The notes under the pieces were generated by a model. The model saw only the letters and a list, made by a program, of their open reading frames with translations. It did not search any database and was not told the DNA's origin. A DNA stretch of 64,000 nucleotides from Rhodococcus sp. Z13. GTDB taxonomy: Bacteria; Actinomycetota; Actinomycetes; Mycobacteriales; Mycobacteriaceae. Below are positions 16,611 to 24,716 of the stretch, piece by piece. Positions within the stretch are counted from its first letter, which is position 1, and the number at the start of each line of letters is the position of its first letter. Location: contig NZ_CP107551.1 of NCBI RefSeq assembly GCF_025837095.1, forward strand, positions 4,396,668 through 4,460,667. Reading direction: 5' to 3'. A program made the translations under genes and the position numbers.

Positions 16611-17745
16611 GGTTCTCGACGAACTGGACCGTCGATGGAGGGCGGGGGAGACCGTCGCACTCGGCACCGTGGTGTCGACCTTCCGGTCGGCACCACGCGG
16701 CCCGGGCGCGTCGATGCTCGTCGCGCAGGACGGCACCGTCACCGGCAGCGTCTCCGGCGGCTGCGTCGAGGGCGACGTCTACGAACTCGCCCGCGCCGTC
16801 ATCGAGGACGGCGCCCCGGTGCTGCAGCGCTACGGGGTGTCCGACGACGACGCCTTCTCCGTCGGACTCACCTGCGGCGGCATCATCGACGTGTTCGTCG
16901 AACGCATCGACCCGCAGGGCTTCCCGCAATTCGGCGCCCTCGTGGACTCGGTGCGCGACGGGGAGCCCGTCGCGCTCGCGACCGTCACCGAACATCCCGA
17001 TCCGGTGGTGCGCGGACGCCGGGTGCTCGTGTGGCGGGACCGCGACGAGGGGCGGCTGGCGTCGGCGCGGATGCACGACGCCGTCGTCGACGACGCCCGC
17101 GGCCTGCTCGAGGCCGGCCGCTCCGGCACCCTCCACTACGGCACCGACGGGCAGCGGCGCGGCGAGGGAATGTCGGTCTTCGTCAACGTCTTCCAGCCGC
17201 CGCCACGCATGATCGTGTTCGGGGCGATCGACTTCGCCTCGGCGATGGCCCGTCTCGGCTCGTTCCTCGGCTACACGGTGACGGTGTGCGACGCGCGCGG
17301 TGTGTTCGCCACCGAGGCCCGTTTCCCCGGCGCCGACGAGGTGGTCGTGCAGTGGCCGCACCGCTATCTCGCCGCCGAGGCCGAGGCGGGGCGCGTGGAC
17401 AAGCGGACGGTCATCACCGTGCTCACCCACGACCCGAAGTTCGACGTGCCGCTGCTGGAGGTCGCGTTGCGGCTCGACGTCGCCTATGTCGGGGCGATGG
17501 GGTCGCGGCGCACCCACGAGGACCGGATGGCGCGGTTGCGGGAGACGGGCCTGACCGACACCGAGCTCGAGCGGCTCTCGTCGCCGATCGGGCTGGACCT
17601 CGGTGCCCGCACCCCCGAGGAGACCGCGGTGTCCATCGCGGCGGAGATCATCGCGCTGCGCTGGGGTGGGGGCGGTGGCCGTCTCGCGGAGACCGCCGGG
17701 CCGATCCATCGGCACGAGGAACCCGCCGTCGGGCACCGGCAGTAG
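16603..17745 (+). CDS. XdhC/CoxI (CoxF) family maturation protein
   Basis: A 380-residue protein of the XdhC/CoxI type. The N-terminal domain has TVVSTFRSAPRGPGASMLV and the conserved GSVSGGCVEGDVYELA and GLTCGGIIDVFVE cysteine motifs. The C-terminal Rossmann domain shows MIVFGAIDFASAMA and YVGAMGSRRTHEDR. Such proteins bind or modify the molybdenum cofactor and insert it in xanthine-oxidase-family enzymes. GTG 16603 has GAGGAGG upstream and overlaps coxE. Confidence 0.9.
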   Translation: MREVLDELDRRWRAGETVALGTVVSTFRSAPRGPGASMLVAQDGTVTGSVSGGCVEGDVYELARAVIEDGAPVLQRYGVSDDDAFSVGLTCGGIIDVFVERIDPQGFPQFGALVDSVRDGEPVALATVTEHPDPVVRGRRVLVWRDRDEGRLASARMHDAVVDDARGLLEAGRSGTLHYGTDGQRRGEGMSVFVNVFQPPPRMIVFGAIDFASAMARLGSFLGYTVTVCDARGVFATEARFPGADEVVVQWPHRYLAAEAEAGRVDKRTVITVLTHDPKFDVPLLEVALRLDVAYVGAMGSRRTHEDRMARLRETGLTDTELERLSSPIGLDLGARTPEETAVSIAAEIIALRWGGGGGRLAETAGPIHRHEEPAVGHRQ

Positions 17746-17818
17746 CGGTCGCCGCCCTGGCCCGGACGGGATTTCCCGATTCGGGTCCTTTTCGTGCGCT
17801 ACATAACGCAGAGTGTCA

Positions 17819-17832
17819 GTGATCTGTATCAC
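17819..17832. promoter_or_regulatory. CRP/GlxR-like palindrome upstream of coxS
   Basis: GTGA-TCTGTA-TCAC matches the core of the actinobacterial cAMP-receptor-type site (GTGA-N6-TCAC). It lies 30 bp before the coxS ATG in the 116-bp gap after coxF, a position compatible with regulation of coxSLMG. Confidence 0.5.
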
Positions 17833-17861
17833 CGCGATACGTGAAGGTATCTGGAGGCTCG

Positions 17862-18356
17862 ATGCGCATCACTGTCACCGTCGACGGCACGCAGTACACG
17901 GACGACGTGGAACCCCGGCTGCTCCTCGTGCACTACCTGCGGGAAAGACTCGGCAAGGTGGGCACGGTGGTCGGCTGCGACACCAGCAACTGCGGCGCCT
18001 GCACCGTCCTGCTCGACGAGCGCAGCGTCAAGTCGTGCTCGGTGCTCGCAGTGCAGGCCGACGGCCGGTCCGTCACCACCGTCGAAGGACTCGACGCGAA
18101 CGGGAGCCTGCATCCCGTCCAGGAGGCCTTCCGGGAGAAGCACGCGCTGCAGTGCGGCTTCTGCACCCCGGGGATGATCATGTCGACCATCGACCTGCTC
18201 TCCGAGAACCCCGACCCCACCGACGAGGAGGTGCGGCACGGACTCGAGGGAAATCTGTGCCGCTGCACCGGTTACCAGAACATCGTCGCCGCCGCCCGCG
18301 ACGCCGCGCAGCGGCTGCGTGAACGCCCGGCCACCACCCGGGAGGTAGGACGATGA
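17862..18356 (+). CDS. coxS: CO-dehydrogenase-like small subunit, [2Fe-2S] protein (CoxS)
   Basis: A 164-residue iron-sulfur subunit. The plant-ferredoxin-type cluster is bound by the cysteines in [14 protein letters not shown] and KSCSVLA; the second cluster by CGFCTPGM and LCRCTGYQ. It passes electrons from the molybdenum site in CoxL to FAD in CoxM. The ATG with GGAGGCTCG upstream is preferred over an ATG seven codons earlier. It overlaps coxL by ATGA. Confidence 0.92.
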   Translation: MRITVTVDGTQYTDDVEPRLLLVHYLRERLGKVGTVVGCDTSNCGACTVLLDERSVKSCSVLAVQADGRSVTTVEGLDANGSLHPVQEAFREKHALQCGFCTPGMIMSTIDLLSENPDPTDEEVRHGLEGNLCRCTGYQNIVAAARDAAQRLRERPATTREVGR

Positions 18357-20761
18357 CGAGCACCGCCGACCCGGAGACCACCGTGACCGACCCCGAACCG
18401 GAACTCGGGCGGGCCCGGCGCCGCAAGGAGGACGAACACCTCATCACCGGGCGCACCCGCTGGACCGACAACATCGTGCTGCCCGGCATGCTGCACGCGG
18501 CGATCCTGCGCAGTCCCGTCGCGCACGCCCGCATCACCGGTATCGACGTCTCCGAGGCCCGCACCCGGCCCGGCGTCGTCGCCGTCTACACCGGCGCCGA
18601 CCTCGCCCAGGAGCAGGGCAGCCTGCCGTGCGCGTGGCCGATCACCGAGGACATGTTGACGCCGGACGCGCCGGCCCTCGCGGTCGACACGGTCCGGTTC
18701 GCCGGTGAGGCCGTCGCCGTGGTCGTCGCCCGCAGCGCCTACGAGGCCCACGACGCCCTCGACGCCATCGACGTCGACTACGAGGACCTGCCGGTCGTCC
18801 TCGACCTCGAGGCCGCGGTCCGGGGCGGCGACCTCGTCCATCCCGATCTCGGCACCAACGTCAGCGCCACCTGGGTGTTCGACTCCGCCGAGGCGGGCAG
18901 CGGCGGGAAGGTGGACGACGCGATCCGCGACGCGGAGATCGTCCTCGAGCGCACCTTCCGGCAGCAGCGGCTCATCCCCGCCTTCATGGAACCGCGTTCG
19001 GTGGTCGTCGACCCCACCGCACCGCAGATCACCATGTGGTCGGCCACGCAGGTCCCGCACGTGCTGAAGCTGATGCTGGCGATGACCCTGGGCATCCCGG
19101 AGCACAAGCTGCGGGTGATCGCCCCGGACGTGGGCGGCGGGTTCGGCGGCAAGCTGCAGGTGACCCCGGAGGAGGTGCTCACCCTTCTCGTCGCGCGGCG
19201 CCTGCACAAGCCCGTCAAGTACACCGAGACGCGCAGCGAGTCGATGCTCGCGGCGCACCACGGCCGCGACCAGGTCCAGAAACTCACCCTCGCGGCGCGC
19301 CGGGACGGCACCGTCACCGGCCTGAAGGTCGAACTGCTCGCCGATATGGGCGCCTATCTGCGGCTCGTCACCCCGGGTGTGCCGATCCTCGGGGCGTTCA
19401 TGTTCAACGGCATCTACAAGTTCGACGCCTACCGGTTCGAGTGCACCAACGTGTTCACCAACAAGGTGCCCACCGACGCCTACCGCGGTGCCGGGCGCCC
19501 CGAGGCGACCTTCGCGATCGAACGGCTGATGGACGAACTCGCCGTCGAACTGTCGATGGACCCCGTCGAGATCCGGGAGAAGAACTGGATCCGCCACGAG
19601 GAGTTCCCCTTCGACACCGTCGCCGGACTGACCTACGACTCCGGCAACTACGAGGCTGCCACGGCCAAGGCGCGAGAGTTGTTCGACTACGACGCATTAC
19701 GGCGCGAACAGGCCGAGCGACGCGCACGCAAGGACCCGGTGCAGCTCGGCATCGGGGTCTCGACGTTCACGGAGATGTGCGGTCTCGCTCCGTCGCGGGT
19801 GCTCGGTTCGCTGTCCTACGGTGCCGGCGGCTGGGAGCACGCGGCGATCCGCATGCTTCCGACCGGCAAGGTCGAGGTGGTCACCGGTTCGTCCGCGCAC
19901 GGGCAGGGGCACGAGACGGCGTGGAGTCAGATCGTCGCCGACCGTCTCGGAATCCCGTTCGAGGACATCGAGGTTCTCCACGGCGACACCCAGACCGCGC
20001 CGCGCGGACTCGATACCTACGGCTCCCGGTCGCTCGCCGTCGGTGGTGTCGCCGTCGTCAAGGCCGCGGAGAAGGTGGTGGCCAAGGCCCGGCCCATCGC
20101 CGCGCACCTGCTCGAATGTTCCGAGGACGACCTCGATTTCGAGTCCGGGCAATTCCGCGTGAAGGGCACCGCGAAGTCGGTGGCCCTGACCGACGTGGCG
20201 CTCGCGGTGTTCGCGGCCCACGACCTGCCCGAAGGTGTGGAACCGAATCTGGACTCCGACGCGACCTACGATCCCGACAACTTCTCGTTCCCGCACGGCA
20301 CGCACCTGTGCGCCATCGAGGTCGACACCGAGACCGGGCACGCCCGCATCCGGAAGTACGTGTGCGTGGACGACATCGGGCACGTCGTCAACCCGCTGAT
20401 CGTGGAGGGACAGGTGCACGGTGGTCTCGCGCAGGGTATCGCGCAGGCCCTCTACGAGGAGGCGGTGCACGACGAGTCGGGCACGCTGCTCAGTTCGTCG
20501 TTCGCCGAGTACCTGCTGCCCACCGCGGTGGACCTGCCGCCCTTCGTCACCGACCGCACCTCCACCCCGGCTCCGGGTAATCCGCTGGGGGTCAAGGGCG
20601 TCGGGGAGGCCGGGACCATCGCGTCGACACCGGCGGTGGTCAATGCGGTGCTCGACGCGGTGCGGCAGTTCGGGGTCACCGACATCGAGATGCCCTGCAC
20701 GCCCATGCGGATCTGGCACGCGATTCGAGACGCGCAGACGAGGCAAGGAGGAGCGGCATGA
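18353..20761 (+). CDS. coxL: molybdenum-hydroxylase large subunit, form II CoxL-like
   Basis: An 802-residue xanthine-oxidase-family catalytic subunit binding molybdopterin. The active-site loop is AYRGAGR at 376-382. Form I, proven CO dehydrogenases carry AYxCSFR with a copper-binding Cys, while AYRGAGR marks form II. Other family motifs are [28 protein letters not shown] and [21 protein letters not shown] with the catalytic Glu. The substrate may be an aldehyde or aromatic compound instead of CO. It overlaps both neighbours by ATGA. Confidence 0.92.
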   Translation: MTSTADPETTVTDPEPELGRARRRKEDEHLITGRTRWTDNIVLPGMLHAAILRSPVAHARITGIDVSEARTRPGVVAVYTGADLAQEQGSLPCAWPITEDMLTPDAPALAVDTVRFAGEAVAVVVARSAYEAHDALDAIDVDYEDLPVVLDLEAAVRGGDLVHPDLGTNVSATWVFDSAEAGSGGKVDDAIRDAEIVLERTFRQQRLIPAFMEPRSVVVDPTAPQITMWSATQVPHVLKLMLAMTLGIPEHKLRVIAPDVGGGFGGKLQVTPEEVLTLLVARRLHKPVKYTETRSESMLAAHHGRDQVQKLTLAARRDGTVTGLKVELLADMGAYLRLVTPGVPILGAFMFNGIYKFDAYRFECTNVFTNKVPTDAYRGAGRPEATFAIERLMDELAVELSMDPVEIREKNWIRHEEFPFDTVAGLTYDSGNYEAATAKARELFDYDALRREQAERRARKDPVQLGIGVSTFTEMCGLAPSRVLGSLSYGAGGWEHAAIRMLPTGKVEVVTGSSAHGQGHETAWSQIVADRLGIPFEDIEVLHGDTQTAPRGLDTYGSRSLAVGGVAVVKAAEKVVAKARPIAAHLLECSEDDLDFESGQFRVKGTAKSVALTDVALAVFAAHDLPEGVEPNLDSDATYDPDNFSFPHGTHLCAIEVDTETGHARIRKYVCVDDIGHVVNPLIVEGQVHGGLAQGIAQALYEEAVHDESGTLLSSSFAEYLLPTAVDLPPFVTDRTSTPAPGNPLGVKGVGEAGTIASTPAVVNAVLDAVRQFGVTDIEMPCTPMRIWHAIRDAQTRQGGAA

Positions 20762-21621
20762 TTCCCGCACCGTTCGACTACATCGCCCCCACCACCGTCG
20801 ACGAGGCGGTCGCCGCCCTGCACGAGGCGGGGGAGGACGCCAAGGTCGTCGCCGGCGGCCAGAGCCTCATGCCGGTGCTGCGGCTGCGGATGGCCGCACC
20901 GAGCGTGCTCGTCGACCTCGGCCGCATCCCCGAGCTGCGCGGCATCCGCGACGACGGCGACGCCCTCGTCATCGGTGCCACCACCACCCACCACGACGTG
21001 CTGCACGACCCGCTCGTCGCGGAGCACGCCCGGCTGCTGGCCGAGGCCACCGCGACGGTCGCCGACCCGCAGATCCGGCACCGCGGCACCTTCGGCGGGT
21101 CGCTCGTGCACGCCGACCCGGCCGGTGATCTCGCCGCTCCTGCAGTGGCTCTCGGCGCGAGCTTCACGGTGGCGGGACCGTCCGGCCGCCGCACCCTCGG
21201 CACCGACGAGTTCTTCCAGGACTACTTCACCACCGCCCTGGAACCCGACGAGCTGCTCGTGGAGGTGCGCGTGCCCAAGCACACCGGCTGGGCGGCGCGA
21301 TACGAGAAGTTCCACCGTGCGGCGCAGCAGTGGTCCATCGTGGGTGTCGCCGCGACCCTCGAGGTCACCGGGGGCACCGTCGCGCAGGCCCGGGTGGCGC
21401 TGACCAACATGGCGGCGGTGCCGGTGCGGGCACGCAGTGTGGAGGAGTCGCTCGTCGGCCGGCCCGCGACCGCCGAGACGATCCGGGAGGCCGCCGAGCA
21501 CGCCGCGGAGGGCACCTCCCCGATGACCGACGGCAACGCCGACGCCGAGTATCGGAGCCATCTCGCGCGGGTACTCACCCGGCGGGCGGTGACCACGGCC
21601 GCCGGGGTCGGGTCCGCCTAG
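20758..21621 (+). CDS. coxM: CO-dehydrogenase-like medium subunit, FAD protein (CoxM)
   Basis: A 287-residue flavoprotein subunit. The FAD pyrophosphate loop is VVAGGQSLMPVLRLRMA and the second binding motif is HRGTFGGSLVHADPAGDLAA; ARYEKFHRAAQQWSIVGVAA closes the domain. It receives electrons from CoxS and hands them to an acceptor, often the respiratory chain. The ATG overlaps the coxL stop. Confidence 0.92.
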   Translation: MIPAPFDYIAPTTVDEAVAALHEAGEDAKVVAGGQSLMPVLRLRMAAPSVLVDLGRIPELRGIRDDGDALVIGATTTHHDVLHDPLVAEHARLLAEATATVADPQIRHRGTFGGSLVHADPAGDLAAPAVALGASFTVAGPSGRRTLGTDEFFQDYFTTALEPDELLVEVRVPKHTGWAARYEKFHRAAQQWSIVGVAATLEVTGGTVAQARVALTNMAAVPVRARSVEESLVGRPATAETIREAAEHAAEGTSPMTDGNADAEYRSHLARVLTRRAVTTAAGVGSA

Positions 21622-21659
21622 GCATCCCGTCCCGGAACCACTCGTTCGGAAAGGTCCAC

Positions 21660-22499
21660 ATGCAACTCGAACACACACTGTCCGTTCCCGCGCCGATCGA
21701 CGAGGTCTGGGCGGCACTGCTGAATCCGGAGAAGGTCGCGCCCTGCATGCCGGGGGCGACGCTCACCGGCGTCGACGGCGACACCTTCACCGGCACCGTG
21801 AAGGTGAAGCTCGGGCCGGTCGCGCTCACCTTCAAGGGCAAGGGCGTCTACGTCGAGAAGGACGAGACGGTCCGGAAGGCGGTCATCCAGGCCGACGCGA
21901 AGGACACGCGCGGCAACGGCACGGTGAGCGCGACGATCACGGTCGGGCTCACCGGCCACGGCGACCGCACCGACGGCACCGTGAACACCGACATGAAGAT
22001 CACCGGCAAGCCCGCCCAGTTCGGGCGGGGCATGATCTCCGACGTCGGCGGGAAGATCCTCGAGCAGTTCGCGGACTGCCTGTCGAAGAAGCTGGGTCCG
22101 GCCGCCGAGCCCGGGGGGAAGGCCGTGCCGGAGACGGCGGCCGCGAAGGCCACCGCCGAGGCGGCCGAGTCGCAGCCCAACGAATCGGTGGCGCCGAGCC
22201 CACCCCTGCCCGGCAGCGGCCCCGAGGAGCAGCCCGCGGGCATCGGTGGGCTCTCCAGCGACGAGGACGCCGGGAAGGAGGAGGCAGCCACGCCCCGCCC
22301 CAACGAGTCCGTGCCTCCGAGCCCATCCGTCGCCGCGGCGGCACCCGAGGCGGCGCCGGTGCAGCAACCCGAGGCCGAGCCGCTCGACCTCATGCAGTAC
22401 GCCGGGGGATCGGTGGCCAAGCGGGTGGTGCCGGTCGCGGTGATCGCAGCGCTCGTCGTCGTCCTCGCCGTGATCCTCCAGCGACGCTCGGGACGCTGA
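21660..22499 (+). CDS. coxG: SRPBCC protein CoxG-like, membrane-anchored
   Basis: A 279-residue protein. Residues 1-150 are a CoxG SRPBCC domain (LEHTLSVPAPIDEVWAALLNPEKVAPCMPGA, GRGMISDVGGKILEQFADCL). A Pro/Glu/Ala-rich linker contains two copies of a PNESVxPSP motif, and the protein ends with one membrane helix (VVPVAVIAALVVVLAVIL) and a basic tail. CoxG proteins recruit CO-dehydrogenase-type enzymes to the membrane or deliver electrons or substrate there. GGAAAGG precedes the ATG. Confidence 0.88.
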   Translation: MQLEHTLSVPAPIDEVWAALLNPEKVAPCMPGATLTGVDGDTFTGTVKVKLGPVALTFKGKGVYVEKDETVRKAVIQADAKDTRGNGTVSATITVGLTGHGDRTDGTVNTDMKITGKPAQFGRGMISDVGGKILEQFADCLSKKLGPAAEPGGKAVPETAAAKATAEAAESQPNESVAPSPPLPGSGPEEQPAGIGGLSSDEDAGKEEAATPRPNESVPPSPSVAAAAPEAAPVQQPEAEPLDLMQYAGGSVAKRVVPVAVIAALVVVLAVILQRRSGR

Positions 22500-22522
22500 C
22501 ACCCTCGTCCTCCCACACCGAT

Positions 22523-22558
22523 ACTGCGGCCCGGTTCGATTGCGAACCGGGCCGCAGT
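22523..22558. terminator. strong hairpin terminator after coxG
   Basis: A perfect 16-bp stem (ACTGCGGCCCGGTTCG and its complement) with a 4-nt loop, followed by TTCTC, lies between the convergent coxG and LysR stops. It suits a bidirectional terminator. Confidence 0.8.
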
Positions 22559-22570
22559 TCTCATCGGGGG

Positions 22571-23485
22571 TCAGGCCGTGGCGTGCACCGGGGTGATCGG
22601 GTCGATCCGGGAGCGCAGCCAGATGTGCGCCGGGTCGGTGTCGCGTTCAGCGTGCCAGACGGCGAACTGCCGCAACGGCGGCAGCGGGAAGGTGGGTTCG
22701 AGGATGCGCAGGGACGCGACGTCGGCGATGTGACGCGCCATCCGCTCTGGCAGCAGGGTGACCAGGGAGGTGTTCTGCAGCGCGTAGGGCAGCACGGCGA
22801 CATTGCCGGTGGTGGCGCCGGTGCGGGTGACGATACCGGCCCGCAGCAGCGCGCGGGCCGGGTTGGTCTCGTCCGCGTACTGGACGTAGGACAGCAGCGG
22901 ATACCGGGCCAGGACCTCGCGGGTGAGGTCGGTGCCGGGATACGGATGCCCCGACCACACCGCGCCCACGAACCGGTCGGACAGCACCGGGCGTCGTCGG
23001 CAGGTCGCGAATTGCGGTGCCTCCAGGAGATGTTCGGGGAGGACGGCGAGATCGACCTCGAAGCGGTGGAACGCCTCGAGTCCGGCCGCGCTGAGCGGCC
23101 GCAGGTCGTAGCGGATGTTGGCGGGAGTGCCGCCGCGCACCAGCATGCGCAGCAGCGACACCTCGGCGTAGTCGCCCGTCAGCAGGGTGAAGGTGCGGGT
23201 GTCGGTGGCGGGGTCGAAGTCCGGGGACGCGAGCACCGACTGTTCGAGCGTCCGCAGCGCCGCCCGCAGCGGTTCGACGAGTGCCTGCGCCCGCGCGGTC
23301 GGCCGTAGGGTGCGGCCGCTCTTGACCAGCAACGGATCGCCGAGTTGCTTGCGCAGCCGCGCGAGGGCCGTGCTGGTCGCCGGCTGGGACATGTTCAGAC
23401 GCCGGGCGGCGCGGGTGACGTTGCGTTCGGAGAGCAGGACGTCGAGGACGACGAGCAGGTTCAGATCGACCCGTCGTAGATCCAT
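22571..23485 (-). CDS. LysR-family transcriptional regulator
   Basis: A 304-residue regulator of the NodD/PcaQ-like LysR group: the helix-turn-helix RVDLNLLVVLDVLLSERNVTRAARRLNMSQPATSTALARLRKQLGDPLLV is at 4-53, followed by the co-inducer domain. The ATG at 23485 has GGGGGG upstream; a longer start at 23536 would add 17 unlikely residues. It converges on coxG across a terminator, and an insertion sequence lies directly upstream, so its original divergent target may have been displaced. Confidence 0.87.
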   Translation of the reverse strand: MDLRRVDLNLLVVLDVLLSERNVTRAARRLNMSQPATSTALARLRKQLGDPLLVKSGRTLRPTARAQALVEPLRAALRTLEQSVLASPDFDPATDTRTFTLLTGDYAEVSLLRMLVRGGTPANIRYDLRPLSAAGLEAFHRFEVDLAVLPEHLLEAPQFATCRRRPVLSDRFVGAVWSGHPYPGTDLTREVLARYPLLSYVQYADETNPARALLRAGIVTRTGATTGNVAVLPYALQNTSLVTLLPERMARHIADVASLRILEPTFPLPPLRQFAVWHAERDTDPAHIWLRSRIDPITPVHATA

Positions 23486-23548
23486 TCGACCCCCCCTGAC
23501 GTCGAAAGCGGCGGAACGGGTAATTCCGGCGGGCATAGTGAGGTTTTC

Positions 23549-24352
23549 TCACCAGGCCGGTGCTTGCAGGTGAAGAAGAACGAGAGCCGCAGCAGCGATC
23601 GAGCCGATCCTCCACGGACATAGACTGATTCGCTGCAGCGCCTTCCACCGGGTCTTCAGCAGCGCGTTCGCGCGTTCGGCCGGAGCACGCATCGCAGACA
23701 GCAGCGTGTTGCGGCAACGAGTGCCGATATCGAGATCACGGCCTTTCGTCGGGACGTGGACGCCGATCCCGGCACCGGTGTACCCCTTGTCGGCGAGGGT
23801 GGGCATCCCGCCGGCGGCAGCGTGGTAGAGGGCGCCGAGGATCCCGCCCCGACGAGCAGCGGTGAGGTCGTGCACCGAACCGGGGGCAACCTCGGACACC
23901 CAGATCGGGTAGCCGGTCGGATCGGTCAGGACCTGGACGTTGCCGCCGTGGCGGCGATGTTTACCCGAGTACCACACGTCGTGCCCGGACTCGGAACGCT
24001 CCCGGCAGCGAGTCGAGGCGATGAGGGTGCCGTCGAGACAGACATGCTCCCAGCCGGACTCGATCCCACGTTCGAGCACGTCGTGCAGGTCCGGGGCGTG
24101 CGCAGCGATCACGTCGATACCTTCGTGGAGATACCGGTAGGCGGTGGCCTGCGAGATGCGGGCATCGCGCGCCAGGGTGGCGACGTCGGTGCCGTCGCGG
24201 AACCACCGCAGCACCATCAGAGCCTGGACGTAGACGGTCGCGGCCCGCTGCCACGGCCGGCGATCGGTCCTGCGGCGGTGGGCAGCGAGGATACGGGCGA
24301 CGAAGGTCAGGGTGTGCTCGGGCACGTCGAGCGTGGCACGATAGGTAATCAC
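23549..24352 (-). CDS. IS5-family transposase
   Basis: A 267-residue DDE transposase from GTG 24352. It has an N-terminal helical/HTH region (LRWFRDGTDVATLARDARISQATAYRYLHEGI) and the catalytic residues in HVCLDGTLIAS (D), MPTLADKGYTGAG (D) and PAERANALLKTRWKAL (E). The stop codon lies inside the left terminal repeat. A further GTG at 24412 would add 20 residues. The start at 24352 and its AGGA ribosome site lie in one arm of a 14-bp inverted repeat. Confidence 0.88.
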   Translation of the reverse strand: MITYRATLDVPEHTLTFVARILAAHRRRTDRRPWQRAATVYVQALMVLRWFRDGTDVATLARDARISQATAYRYLHEGIDVIAAHAPDLHDVLERGIESGWEHVCLDGTLIASTRCRERSESGHDVWYSGKHRRHGGNVQVLTDPTGYPIWVSEVAPGSVHDLTAARRGGILGALYHAAAGGMPTLADKGYTGAGIGVHVPTKGRDLDIGTRCRNTLLSAMRAPAERANALLKTRWKALQRISLCPWRIGSIAAAALVLLHLQAPAW

Positions 24353-24414
24353 GTGGGGTCCTGCTCCGGGTTGCTTCTTGCTCGAAACAATCCCTACCAG
24401 GCAGGACCCCACGT
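24351..24414 (-). promoter_or_regulatory. foldback hairpin covering the transposase start
   Basis: A perfect 14-bp inverted repeat (ACGTGGGGTCCTGC at 24351-24364, complement at 24401-24414) with a 36-nt loop. In a transcript entering from outside, the 3' arm contains the AGGA ribosome site and part of the GTG start. This fits the known strategy by which insertion sequences prevent transposase expression from external promoters. Confidence 0.6.
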
Positions 24415-24507
24415 CCTCTTTTCACGCCACACCGTTCGGATGTCTTTGCTGTCGTCGGTGACTCTCTGGTGAGAAAACCTCAGTAACCCACGTCCGAGAC
24501 GTATACG

Positions 24508-24548
24508 CAAGATCGAATACCACCTATCGGAGTTGGACGTCGATCTTG
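24508..24548. promoter_or_regulatory. inverted repeat upstream of the sensor kinase
   Basis: CAAGATCGA (24508-24516) and its complement TCGATCTTG (24540-24548) are separated by 23 bp, just outside the insertion sequence and about 170 bp before the kinase start. It could be an operator or the relic of a terminator; nothing else identifies it. Confidence 0.35.
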
Positions 24549-24716
24549 TGAGCGGGGTGGTCGACTCCTAATGTGGCCCACGTCCTGACGGCATCGAACC
24601 GTATTTCGCCGTGGCCCGCATTTCAGTACCGATCTTCTTCAGCGCCGAAGTCCTCCGGTGCCGAAATCATTCCGGCCGCCGGCTCAGGCATGCAGAGAGT
24701 TCGGGGGGCCTTGGCA

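Larger units (their letters stand above)
23540..24481 (-). mobile_element. complete IS5-type insertion sequence, 942 bp
   Basis: The element is bounded by perfect 16-bp terminal inverted repeats (GAGGTTTTCTCACCAG at 23540-23555; its complement at 24466-24481). The trinucleotide AGT flanks both ends (23537-23539 and 24482-24484), consistent with a 3-bp target duplication. It holds a single intact transposase gene. It sits between the LysR gene and the sensor kinase and does not visibly break a gene. Confidence 0.92.

Noticed and set aside
18353-20761. True aerobic CO dehydrogenase (form I)
   Set aside because: The active-site loop is AYRGAGR, without the Cys of AYxCSFR, so CO oxidation should not be assumed.
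23485-24716. A gene disrupted by the insertion sequence
   Set aside because: Joining the sequence on both sides of the AGT duplication gives no recognisable coding frame; the element appears intergenic.
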